Assembly (NCBI GenBank): GCA_041602035.1
Contig: JBFIHA010000040.1
Location: 1 to 27,652, forward strand
Reading direction: 5' to 3'
From: JAOTVV01 sp041602035
GTDB taxonomy: Bacteria; Gemmatimonadota; Gemmatimonadetes; Gemmatimonadales; GWC2-71-9
DNA length: 27,652 bases
Under the pieces are notes generated by a model. That model made no database searches and was not told the DNA's origin. It saw nothing but the letters and a program-made list of their open reading frames with translations. Both the position numbers and the translations under genes were made by a program. This document shows, one piece after another, positions 7,480 to 14,771 of the stretch; the stretch's first letter is position 1; each line of letters opens with the position of its first letter.

Positions 7480-8766
7480 ATGTCACTCCGATTGGCCGGC
7501 TTCCTGCTGGCGTGGCTCGGCGTCTTGGCGTTCCCGGAACCGCTCCGCGCACAGGAGCAGCCAGCACTCCAGGTCTTCCTCGACTGCCACAGTTTCCACT
7601 GCGACTTCGACCACGTACGACGCGAGATCACGTTCGTGAGTTGGGTGCGCGACCGCGCGGACGCCGACGTGCACGTCCTGATCACCCAGCAGCAGACCGG
7701 CGGGGGCGGGCTCGAGATCACGCTCGCGTTCATCGGGCTCCGATCGCAGGCCGGCAAGGCCGACACCCTGCGCCACTTCACCAGCCAGACCGACACGCAG
7801 GCCGAGGCCCGGGACGTCCTGACGCAGCGGCTCGCGCTTGGGCTGGTTCGCTACGTTGCCGGCACGCCGGCAGGGCGCGAGCTACGCGTGCAACACCACA
7901 CACCCGACGTTCAGGCGGCGCCGCAGGTGGGGCTCCAACTGCACGATCCGTGGAACTATTGGACGTTTCGGGTGAGCCTGAACGGATCCATCGAGGGGGA
8001 AGAGACCCAAAGCGGTCGCTCCGTTCGCGGGTCCGCCTCGGCGAACCGAACGACCGAGAAGCTAAAGCTCGAGTTCGGCGTGTTCGGTCGTTACAGCCGG
8101 GACGAGTTCGAGCTGGACGACAGCACGACCTTCGTCAACACGACGGAGAACTACTCTGCCGACGTCTTGTCCGTCTGGAGCATCGACGATCACTGGTCGG
8201 CGGGGTTTTCGGTGGACGCAGACCGGTCGACTCGATCCAACACGGACCTCGCCGTATCGGGCGGGCCGGCGGTCGAGTACAACATCTTCCCGTATCAGGA
8301 ATCGACCAGGAAGAAGCTGACGCTCCTCTACACACTGGAGATGGCAGTTTTCGACTTCGACGAGATCACGGTCGACAGCATGTTGTCGGAAACCCATCCG
8401 CGGCATCGGCTGGAGATCGGTGCCTCGGTGACCCAGCCGTGGGGCAACGTGTTCGGGTCGGTGAGCGGTACGCAGTACCTGCACGATCTCGCGCTCCACC
8501 GGATCGACACCTTCGCCGGCATGAACATCCGCCTCGTCCGCGGCCTCGACTTCAACATGTTCGGCAGCTTCTCACGCATCAAAGATCAGTTCTTCCTCCC
8601 TGCCGCCGGCCTCACGACCGAGGAGATCCTCGTACGGCGACGGCAGCGGGAGACCGACTACCGATTCGACATCAGTGTCGGGTTCAGTTACCGTTTCGGC
8701 TCGAAATTCAACAATGTGGTGAATCCACGCATGGGTGGCGGCAGCGGGTTCTTCATCATGTTCTAG
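7480..8766 (+). CDS. Signal-peptide protein with Cys-x4-Cys domain and outer-membrane-barrel-like region (paralog 1)
   Basis: 428 residues from the ATG at 7480, chosen because a good signal peptide (MSLRLAGFLLAWLGVLAF to about residue 24) starts there. Residues 31-90 form a conserved domain with VFLDCHSFHCDF (Cys36, Cys41), REITFVSWVRDR, ADVHVLITQQ and a Gly run. From DPWNYWTFRV (about 155) onward the pattern is alternating short amphipathic strands, ending in RFDISVGFSYRFGSKFNN and a final FFIMF. A C-terminal aromatic residue is typical of proteins inserted by the Bam machinery. I infer an outer-membrane or surface beta-barrel with a periplasmic N-domain. Its neighbour at 8858 is the same length and clearly paralogous. 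I do not recognise a named family and propose no specific function. Confidence 0.82.
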   Translation: MSLRLAGFLLAWLGVLAFPEPLRAQEQPALQVFLDCHSFHCDFDHVRREITFVSWVRDRADADVHVLITQQQTGGGGLEITLAFIGLRSQAGKADTLRHFTSQTDTQAEARDVLTQRLALGLVRYVAGTPAGRELRVQHHTPDVQAAPQVGLQLHDPWNYWTFRVSLNGSIEGEETQSGRSVRGSASANRTTEKLKLEFGVFGRYSRDEFELDDSTTFVNTTENYSADVLSVWSIDDHWSAGFSVDADRSTRSNTDLAVSGGPAVEYNIFPYQESTRKKLTLLYTLEMAVFDFDEITVDSMLSETHPRHRLEIGASVTQPWGNVFGSVSGTQYLHDLALHRIDTFAGMNIRLVRGLDFNMFGSFSRIKDQFFLPAAGLTTEEILVRRRQRETDYRFDISVGFSYRFGSKFNNVVNPRMGGGSGFFIMF

Positions 8767-8857
8767 GGACCGCAAGCGCGCGACCCACGCTTTGACATCA
8801 GCGCGCCGGCCCATTATCGCTTCACCTCTGTTTTGCCCCCGGCGGCCGAGGAACACG

Positions 8858-10144
8858 ATGAAACCACTGCTCTCCGGCCTGGCGGTCGCGAGTGTGCTCG
8901 TCACCGTGCCAGCCCAGGCGACGGCCCAACAAGGTGGAGGTCAGACCGCGAACGGTCGGATCGCCGTCTTTCTCGACTGCCACACGAGGCTCTGCGACTT
9001 CAGCCACTTCCGGCGTGAGATCACCTTCGTCGATTGGGCACGGGACCGGCAGGACGCCGACGTGCATCTCCTCATCACCCAACAACGGACCGCGGGCGGC
9101 GGCTCGCGGCTGAGCCTTGGCCTCATCGGCCTGCGGGCGCTGGCACCGCGGCGTGACACCCTGGCGTTCGTGACCAACGCCGACGACACGTTTGAGGAGG
9201 AGCGGGCGGGCCTCACCCGGACCATCAAGGTGGCGCTGGTTCCTTACGTGTGGCATACGGCCGTGCTTCGACGCCTCTCGCTCAACTACACGGACCCGAC
9301 CACCGGCACTGCTGCCGAGCCGGCGGGGGCGATCGACGACCCCTGGAACTACTGGGTGTTCCGCATCGGTTTCCGGGGATCGGCCGAGGGGGAGAGCCAA
9401 GAGCGCTCCCTGCGGGGCAATACCTCCGTTTCGGCGAGCCGCATCACTGAGGACATCAAGATCGAAGTCGATGTGTACGCCAGCGGTGACCGCTCGGAGT
9501 TCGACGTCGTGGACGAGGCGGAGGGCCTCGACACCACCTTCGTGAGCACGCGCTCTTCCTATGGCGTCGAGGGCTTGGTGGTGTGGAGCCTTGGCCCCCA
9601 CTGGTCGGCCGGCGTGCTAGCCGAGGTCGATCACCGGAGCACGGTCAACTGGGATCTTGCCGTGCGGGGCGGACCGGCAATCGAGTACAACATCTTTCCC
9701 TATGACGAGTCGACGTGGCACCGGTTCACGATTCGCTACGTCGCAGGGATCGCCGCCTTCGACTATACGGAGACCACGATCTTCAATCGCACGTCGGAAA
9801 TCCGCCCGGTGCACGTCCTCGAGATCGAGGTCGGTGTGCAGAAGCCCTGGGGATCGATTCACGGGGGGGTCGACGCGTTCCAGTACTTGCATGACCTCTC
9901 GAAGCACAGCGTGAGCCTGGGCGGGGGCCTGAGCTTGCGGGTGTTCCGAGGTCTGGATTTCAACGTCGGTGGTGACGTCGCGCGCATCAAGGACCAGCTC
10001 TACCTGTCCCAGGTAGGGCTCACGCCGGAGGAGATCCTCCTCCGGCGGCGGGCGCGAGGAACGGATTTCCGCTACGAGCTGGATCTCGGCTTCAGCTACC
10101 GCTTCGGCTCCAAGTTCAACAACGTGGTGAACCCGCGCATGTAA
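8858..10144 (+). CDS. Signal-peptide protein with Cys-x4-Cys domain and outer-membrane-barrel-like region (paralog 2)
   Basis: 428 residues from the ATG at 8858, with GAGGAA five bases upstream and a signal peptide ending near TAQQ (22-25). It parallels the preceding gene along its whole length: VFLDCHTRLCDF with Cys41 and Cys46, REITFVDWARDRQDADVH, LLITQQRTAGGG, DDPWNYWVFRIGF, a conserved IEYNIFPYDEST stretch, FRGLDFNVGG, LTPEEILLRRR and FSYRFGSKFNNVVNPRM. It stops at that NPRM, so it lacks the ten-residue aromatic tail of paralog 1. The two genes lie 91 bases apart and look like a tandem duplication followed by considerable divergence. The location is inferred to be the outer membrane and the function is unknown. 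Confidence 0.82.
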   Translation: MKPLLSGLAVASVLVTVPAQATAQQGGGQTANGRIAVFLDCHTRLCDFSHFRREITFVDWARDRQDADVHLLITQQRTAGGGSRLSLGLIGLRALAPRRDTLAFVTNADDTFEEERAGLTRTIKVALVPYVWHTAVLRRLSLNYTDPTTGTAAEPAGAIDDPWNYWVFRIGFRGSAEGESQERSLRGNTSVSASRITEDIKIEVDVYASGDRSEFDVVDEAEGLDTTFVSTRSSYGVEGLVVWSLGPHWSAGVLAEVDHRSTVNWDLAVRGGPAIEYNIFPYDESTWHRFTIRYVAGIAAFDYTETTIFNRTSEIRPVHVLEIEVGVQKPWGSIHGGVDAFQYLHDLSKHSVSLGGGLSLRVFRGLDFNVGGDVARIKDQLYLSQVGLTPEEILLRRRARGTDFRYELDLGFSYRFGSKFNNVVNPRM

Positions 10145-10148
10145 GACG

Positions 10149-10182
10149 GGCGGGACGACCAGGCGGTCAGGCCGATCCCGCC
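10149..10182. terminator. Nested inverted repeat between convergent genes
   Basis: GGCGGGA (10149-10155) pairs perfectly with TCCCGCC (10176-10182), and inside it GACC (10157-10160) pairs with GGTC (10165-10168). It begins four bases after the stop of paralog 2 and runs into the end of the convergent membrane-protein gene. There is no T-run, so a terminator role for both strands is a weak inference. Confidence 0.35.
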
Positions 10183-10604
10183 TCCTCCCGATAGAGCCAT
10201 CCGCCGATCAGCGCGGCGAGCTGGACTTCGACGAACGTCCACACGATGGCCATCCCCCACATCCAGAGGGACAGGGTGTAAAACCCCGTGGCGACGTCCA
10301 CCACCATCTGCCACAGCCATCCGAGCAGCCATACCACGAGGCCCGCATACACCGCCGTCTTCGGACCGGGGCCAAAGCGTGGTCGCATGGCGGCGTAGGC
10401 CCAGACGAGAATGATGCCGATCGCGAACCCGCCGACCACGAGCGCCACGAGGGATCCCGTGCCCATCGGCGGAAGGTCGAGGCCGGCAAACATCTCCTCG
10501 TACTGACTGCGAAAGACGTTCGCGCTCAAGATTTCGGCCGCGTTGATGACCAGCCCGGCGGCGAGCCCGCCGGCGACGATGCGACCGCTGTTCATCCGAC
10601 TCAT
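10167..10604 (-). CDS. Small integral membrane protein, four predicted helices
   Basis: 145 residues from the ATG at 10602-10604, chosen because AGGAGG lies six bases upstream on the minus strand. Longer in-frame starts lack such a site. Four hydrophobic stretches are visible: residues 9-25 (IVAGGLAAGLVINAAEI), 50-73 (SLVALVVGGFAIGIILVWAYAAM), 81-100 (AVYAGLVVWLLGWLWQMVVD) and 107-130. A loop between the first two carries acidic residues (QYEEMFAG). No catalytic motif is visible and I do not recognise a family. It is convergent with the paralogous barrel-like genes and divergent from the MOSC gene, so it is probably its own transcription unit. Confidence 0.75.
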   Translation of the reverse strand: MSRMNSGRIVAGGLAAGLVINAAEILSANVFRSQYEEMFAGLDLPPMGTGSLVALVVGGFAIGIILVWAYAAMRPRFGPGPKTAVYAGLVVWLLGWLWQMVVDVATGFYTLSLWMWGMAIVWTFVEVQLAALIGGWLYREEAGSA

Positions 10605-10730
10605 GCTCGACCTCCTCGGGAGGGGTCCAACGAATGGGATGTCGTCCATCAGATGTGACGCGGAACGCGCACTGTCAAGCCATCGACCGCCGTCGCGTCG
10701 CGTCCTCCGGGGCCGTAGCTTTCACTGACC

Positions 10731-11183
10731 ATGACGACAGGGACCCTGGAAGCGATCTGGATCAAGCGCGCCCACCGTGGGCCGATGGACCCGGTCGAGC
10801 GCGCCACCCTCGTTGCGCGCACCGGTCTCGCCGGGAATGCCGATCGCGGCGGGCACCGTCAGGTGACGCTCATCGAGGGAGAAGTCTGGGACGACCTCCG
10901 CGACCGCTTCGGCAGCGATCTCGAGCCCTCGGCCCGTCGGGCCAACGTGATGGTCCGCGGCATCCGGCTCGCCGACAGCCGCGAGCGCATTCTGCGGCTC
11001 GGCAGTTGCCGCGTGCGCATTCGAGGCGAAACGAAACCGTGCGAGCGCATGGACGAGGCCCGTCACGGCCTGCGCAACGCGCTGGCGTCCGAGTGGCGGG
11101 GGGGGGCGTACGCCGAGGTCGTGACCGGGGGGGAGATCGCCCGCGGGATGCCGGTCGCCTGGGAGCACGACGAACGCAGCTGA
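10731..11183 (+). CDS. MOSC-domain protein
   Basis: 150 residues made up of a single MOSC (Mo cofactor sulfurase C-terminal) domain of the short YiiM-like kind. Visible features are TGLAGNADRGGHRQVTLIE (31-49), the ARRANVMVRGIRL stretch (68-80), and the conserved Cys in TKPCERMD (Cys104), followed by GLRNAL and RGGAYAEVVTGG. In the family this Cys is thought to carry sulfur, and members are linked to molybdenum cofactor or detoxification of N-hydroxylated bases. The sequence does not give the exact substrate. No signal peptide is seen, so it is cytoplasmic. The start lacks a strong ribosome site. It lies 33 bases before msrB and may share its transcript. Confidence 0.85.
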   Translation: MTTGTLEAIWIKRAHRGPMDPVERATLVARTGLAGNADRGGHRQVTLIEGEVWDDLRDRFGSDLEPSARRANVMVRGIRLADSRERILRLGSCRVRIRGETKPCERMDEARHGLRNALASEWRGGAYAEVVTGGEIARGMPVAWEHDERS

Positions 11184-11216
11184 CCACGCCCCCACTCAGC
11201 CGTCTAGCGAGGCCGC

Positions 11217-11633
11217 ATGACCGACAAGATCGCCAAGAGCGACGCCGACTGGAGAGACCAGCTGTCGCGGGAGCAGTACCACGTCACACGGAAGAAGGGT
11301 ACCGAGCGACCCTTCAGTGGCGCCTACGTGCACTGCGACGATGACGGGGTGTACCGCTGCATCTGTTGCGGTAACCCGTTGTTCGACGCCCAGACGAAGT
11401 TCGACTCCGGCACGGGATGGCCGAGCTTCACGGACGTGGCGGGCTCGGACGCGGTGGTGCTGAAGCCAGACAACAGTCTGTTCATGCGGCGAACCGAAGT
11501 CGTGTGTGCGAAGTGCGACGCCCATTTGGGACACGTGTTCGATGACGGCCCCAGGCCGACCGGCAAGCGATACTGTATCAACTCGGTGGCACTCGACTTG
11601 GAGCCGCGCGGAGACGATCCGACGACCCCGTGA
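11217..11633 (+). CDS. msrB: Peptide-methionine (R)-S-oxide reductase MsrB
   Basis: 138 residues, the usual size for a stand-alone cytoplasmic MsrB, which reduces the R form of methionine sulfoxide in proteins. Zinc-binding pairs are Cys48/Cys51 (CICCGNPLF) and Cys97/Cys100 (CAKC). The substrate region reads FDSGTGWPSF (62-71) and HLGHVFDDGP (103-112). The catalytic Cys120 sits in RYCINS, so this is the Cys and not the selenocysteine form. No signal peptide is present. Its TGA stop overlaps the GTG start of the biotin ligase, which suggests translational coupling. Confidence 0.95.
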   Translation: MTDKIAKSDADWRDQLSREQYHVTRKKGTERPFSGAYVHCDDDGVYRCICCGNPLFDAQTKFDSGTGWPSFTDVAGSDAVVLKPDNSLFMRRTEVVCAKCDAHLGHVFDDGPRPTGKRYCINSVALDLEPRGDDPTTP

Positions 11634-12592
11634 TCGTGTACGCGGACAACACGGCGTTTGCGGCTGATCTTCTCGGTGAGCCAACATCGGCTTGGACCAC
11701 GCACCAACCATCCCTCGACGCCGAGCTCGTTCCACTCGCTACCCAGCTGTATGGTGAGCACCCGTGGTCGAGGAGCGTGGTGCCCGGACCTGGGACGTGG
11801 AGCCACGTGTTTGCCGTCGAAACCGCAGGACGTTCGCAATTCGACGTCTTGGTGCATGCGTCGAAGACCACGTCGGCGCTGCCGTCCGGCATCGCGTGCC
11901 TCGCCGGGAGCGGGCGTGGATTCCACGGGTTTCGGGATCGTCCCTGGATGGCGCTCGCCGGCAACATCCATTTGAGCGCGCATCTCACGATGCCACGCGG
12001 CACCGCGATGTCCATCGCAGAGGTGATCGCGTTGGCCGCGGTGTCGGTCGTCGAGACGATCGACGGCATTCCAGGTCTCGCGGGCCGCGCGGGGATCAAG
12101 TGGGTGAACGACATCCTGATCGACGAGGCGAAGGTCAGCGGCATTCTGGCACATCTCGAGCACGGCGATCGCGGGATGACATCCACCGTCATCGGTATCG
12201 GACTCAACGTGGAAGCGAGACCGGACGTGCTGCCCACACCGTTCGTGCCACGCGTGGGAGCGCTCCGGGACTTTGCCGAGCATCCGGGCCACTGCGATCG
12301 GCGCACCGTGCTCGCGGCGCTCCTGACCTCGTTGGACCGGAACTACCGCTCCCTCGTGGACCGCGGACCATCGTCACTCCGTGAGCGCTACCGGCAGCGA
12401 TCCGTGGTCGTGGGACGCACCGTTGCGGTCTGCGCCGAGGGCGACGATCCCGAGCCGCAGGTGCTGGCAGAAGGTGTCGTGGCCTCTGTGGGAGACAGCC
12501 TGGAGCTGGTCCTACAGGGCCACGCGACGCCCTTCGTGCGGGGCCGTCTCATCGTCCGCCCATTTGGGCCACGGAAGTCGGCCCCAGCGTAG
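11630..12592 (+). CDS. Biotin-protein ligase (BirA-like catalytic domain, no DNA-binding domain)
   Basis: 320 residues. The ligase core is recognised by KWVNDILID (157-165), KVSGIL (168-173) and the nearly invariant GIGLNVEA (189-196). A diverged glycine/arginine loop, GSGRGFHGFRDRPW, lies at 93-106. There is no N-terminal winged-helix repressor domain. Compared with ordinary ligases it carries an insertion of perhaps 50-60 residues (about 20-80) between the first strand (DNTAFAADLL) and the glycine loop. It would activate biotin as biotinyl-AMP and attach it to Lys583 of the decarboxylase alpha subunit encoded just downstream. Starting at GTG 11630, it overlaps the msrB stop by four bases. 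Confidence 0.87.
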   Translation: MIVYADNTAFAADLLGEPTSAWTTHQPSLDAELVPLATQLYGEHPWSRSVVPGPGTWSHVFAVETAGRSQFDVLVHASKTTSALPSGIACLAGSGRGFHGFRDRPWMALAGNIHLSAHLTMPRGTAMSIAEVIALAAVSVVETIDGIPGLAGRAGIKWVNDILIDEAKVSGILAHLEHGDRGMTSTVIGIGLNVEARPDVLPTPFVPRVGALRDFAEHPGHCDRRTVLAALLTSLDRNYRSLVDRGPSSLRERYRQRSVVVGRTVAVCAEGDDPEPQVLAEGVVASVGDSLELVLQGHATPFVRGRLIVRPFGPRKSAPA

Positions 12593-12671
12593 TTGCGGAA
12601 CCGGGGCCCGCGCTGCTTATTGGGGGGACGGGATGCGAGGGGTGTGGCGGTGCGGTCCGTTCGATCCGCAA
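12593..12671 (+). other. Long-range inverted repeat between ligase and decarboxylase gamma genes
   Basis: TTGCGGA at 12593-12599, directly after the ligase stop, is perfectly complementary to TCCGCAA at 12665-12671, 25 bases before the gamma-subunit ATG. The 65 bases between are G-rich. It may be a folded mRNA spacer or chance, and I recognise no known riboswitch. Confidence 0.3.
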
Positions 12672-12695
12672 TGCTACACGTCCGTGGGGGTGAGC

Positions 12696-12908
12696 ATGGG
12701 ATCGCCGGACCTGCTTCTCATTTGCCTGTCTTCCTTTGCAGCCGTCTTCCTGCTGCTTTCCGTGCTCGCGCTGGTCATGCGGGCGCTCATAGCGCTCTTC
12801 CCCCAGCCTATTGGTTCCACTGACACGGCCATGCTGGCCGCCGTGGCGGCCGCGGTTTCTGCGGCGCACCCGGGGGCCACGATCACGAAGATCGAGGAGA
12901 CACCATGA
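12696..12908 (+). CDS. oadG: Na+-translocating decarboxylase gamma subunit (OadG-like), very short
   Basis: 70 residues from the ATG at 12696, with GGGGGTG (12686-12692) upstream as a ribosome site. An upstream in-frame ATG at 12633 would add a non-hydrophobic leader and is less likely. One hydrophobic helix fills residues 5-35 (DLLLICLSSFAAVFLLLSVL and on). It is followed by PIGSTDTAMLAAVAAAVSAAHPGATITKI, resembling the small OadG/MMDG subunits that hold alpha and beta together at the inner membrane. The family is poorly conserved, so the call rests on the helix, the size and the position. Its stop overlaps the alpha-subunit start as ATGA, which fits coupled synthesis of a stoichiometric complex. 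Confidence 0.78.
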   Translation: MGSPDLLLICLSSFAAVFLLLSVLALVMRALIALFPQPIGSTDTAMLAAVAAAVSAAHPGATITKIEETP

Positions 12909-14758
12909 TCTTCACCAAGAGCCCCAAGAAGATCCGGGTGATGTTCACCCCGTTTCGGGATGGACTCCAGAGTACGTTCGGCGGGAAGGTGCGCCTCACG
13001 GATTTCCTCCCGGCAATGGAGCTGGCTGCCCGGGCGGGGGTCCGTCACTTCGAGTTCGGCGGGGGAGCCCGGTTCCAAGCCCCGCTGTTCTATCTGGGCG
13101 AGGACCCGTTCGAGGACATGCGGAAGATGCGCGAAGCCGTGGGACCGGACGTCGATCTCCAGATCCTGACGCGGTCCGTGTCCGGCGTGACGCTCACGAC
13201 CCAGTCCCTCGAGGCCCTCCGGCTTCAAGCGACGCTCATGAAGGCGAGCGGCACCACGTGGGACCGCAACTTCGACTACATGAACGATGTTCGAAACCTG
13301 GTGAACACCGGTCGGCCCATCGTGGATGCCGGCATGCACCACCAAGCCGTGATTGCGCTCATGGGACTCCCGTTCCACTCCGACAGGGTGCACACGGCCG
13401 AGTTCTACATCGACATCGGGCGGCGGTTGCTGAAGAGCGACATCCGGATCGACAGCCTCTGCCTGAAGGACGCCAGCGGTACGACCGATCCGAAGACCAT
13501 CTATGACGCGGCGGTGGGACTCAAGAAGATCATGCCGCCAGAGATGCCGCTCTGGATGCACACCCACGACACGGCGAGCACGGCGGTGAGCTGTTACATG
13601 GCGGCGATCGCCGGTGGCGCGGATGGCGTCGATGTCTCGGTGCGACCGCTCGCGAGCGGCACCGTACAGCCCGACGCGCGCGCTGTCGCCCACGCCCTCA
13701 AGGGAACGGGTTATTCCCTCGACCTCGACATCGGCAAGATGCCCGAGATCGAGAGCATGCTGGAGGAGTTGCTGCAGGACTACGACTTCAACCCGACGAC
13801 GACCACGGCCGACGCCCGCGTGCTGGGCTTCCCGATGCCGGGCGGCGCCATCGGACCGAATGTCCACATGATGGCGAAGGCGGGAATTCTCGATCGCTAC
13901 GGGGAGGTGCTGGCCGAGTTCCCAATTGTCGTGGAGGCCGGGGGCGCTTGGACCAGCGTCACGCCGGGCAGCCAGCAGTACTGGCTCCAGGCGTTCAACA
14001 ACGTCCTGTACGGTCGGTGGAAGAAGATCGATCCAGGATACGGCAAGGCGGTGCTTGGCTATTTCGGTAGGACGCCATTGCCCCCCGACCCAGCGGTGGT
14101 CACGCGAGCGTCCGAGGATCTCAAGCTGAGCGTGTTCGAAGGGGATCCGCTCGAGGCAGCCCCGAACAACATCGGACCGGCCAAGGAGGCGCTGAAGGAA
14201 CGCGGGCTCCCCGTCACCGACCAGAACACCTTTCTGGTCGTGGCGTCGATGGTGCCGGGAAAGAAGATGGACGTGAACGAGGGTATCCGCCTCCTGAGCG
14301 GCAACCCGAAGATCGACGTCCCTCTCAAGAAGAAACCGGTGCCGGCGGATCACGCGCCCTCGATCTCCTCGGGGGCCGTACCGGCGGCCGCTCCTCCGAC
14401 ACCGACCGGGCCAGTGGTTACACGCTGTACGGTCGAGGAGAACGGGACCAAGCGAACGTTCACGATCACCCTGGAGCCCGCCGGCAGCGGCACGGCAGCG
14501 ACCGCGACGGTCACCGCGCCGCGGCTCGCCACGGCGCCGGGCACACCGGTGTACTCGACGTTCGCCGGCGCCGTAGAGGTCGTCGACATCAAGGTCAAGG
14601 TCGGCCAGACCGTGAGTGCGGGGAGCGTGGTCGCGCAGGTCGAGGCCATGAAAGCGACACACGACATCAAGTCGCCGTGTGCGGGTACCGTGGCCGACAT
14701 CCACGCCCAGGTCGGTGACGAGATCGATTCCTCGAAACCCATCGTGACGATCGCCTAG
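12905..14758 (+). CDS. oadA: Biotin-dependent decarboxylase/carboxylase alpha subunit (oxaloacetate decarboxylase type)
   Basis: 617 residues in three parts. Residues 1-300 form the carboxyltransferase TIM barrel with FRDGLQS (17-23), FGGGARFQ (51-58), LKDASG with the carbamylation-type Lys188, and the metal pair in HTHD (His219, His221). A second helical region reaches about 475. After a Pro/Ala-rich linker (476-505) comes the biotinyl domain, with EAMKA and biotin-accepting Lys583. In the Na+ pump this subunit moves carboxyl from oxaloacetate to biotin. The opening motif is RDGLQS where classical OadA and pyruvate carboxylase have RDAHQS, so oxaloacetate as substrate is likely but not certain. 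The neighbouring ligase, gamma and beta genes support a membrane pump rather than a soluble pyruvate carboxylase. Confidence 0.9.
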   Translation: MIFTKSPKKIRVMFTPFRDGLQSTFGGKVRLTDFLPAMELAARAGVRHFEFGGGARFQAPLFYLGEDPFEDMRKMREAVGPDVDLQILTRSVSGVTLTTQSLEALRLQATLMKASGTTWDRNFDYMNDVRNLVNTGRPIVDAGMHHQAVIALMGLPFHSDRVHTAEFYIDIGRRLLKSDIRIDSLCLKDASGTTDPKTIYDAAVGLKKIMPPEMPLWMHTHDTASTAVSCYMAAIAGGADGVDVSVRPLASGTVQPDARAVAHALKGTGYSLDLDIGKMPEIESMLEELLQDYDFNPTTTTADARVLGFPMPGGAIGPNVHMMAKAGILDRYGEVLAEFPIVVEAGGAWTSVTPGSQQYWLQAFNNVLYGRWKKIDPGYGKAVLGYFGRTPLPPDPAVVTRASEDLKLSVFEGDPLEAAPNNIGPAKEALKERGLPVTDQNTFLVVASMVPGKKMDVNEGIRLLSGNPKIDVPLKKKPVPADHAPSISSGAVPAAAPPTPTGPVVTRCTVEENGTKRTFTITLEPAGSGTAATATVTAPRLATAPGTPVYSTFAGAVEVVDIKVKVGQTVSAGSVVAQVEAMKATHDIKSPCAGTVADIHAQVGDEIDSSKPIVTIA

Positions 14759-14771
14759 AGCGCGCCGCGCG

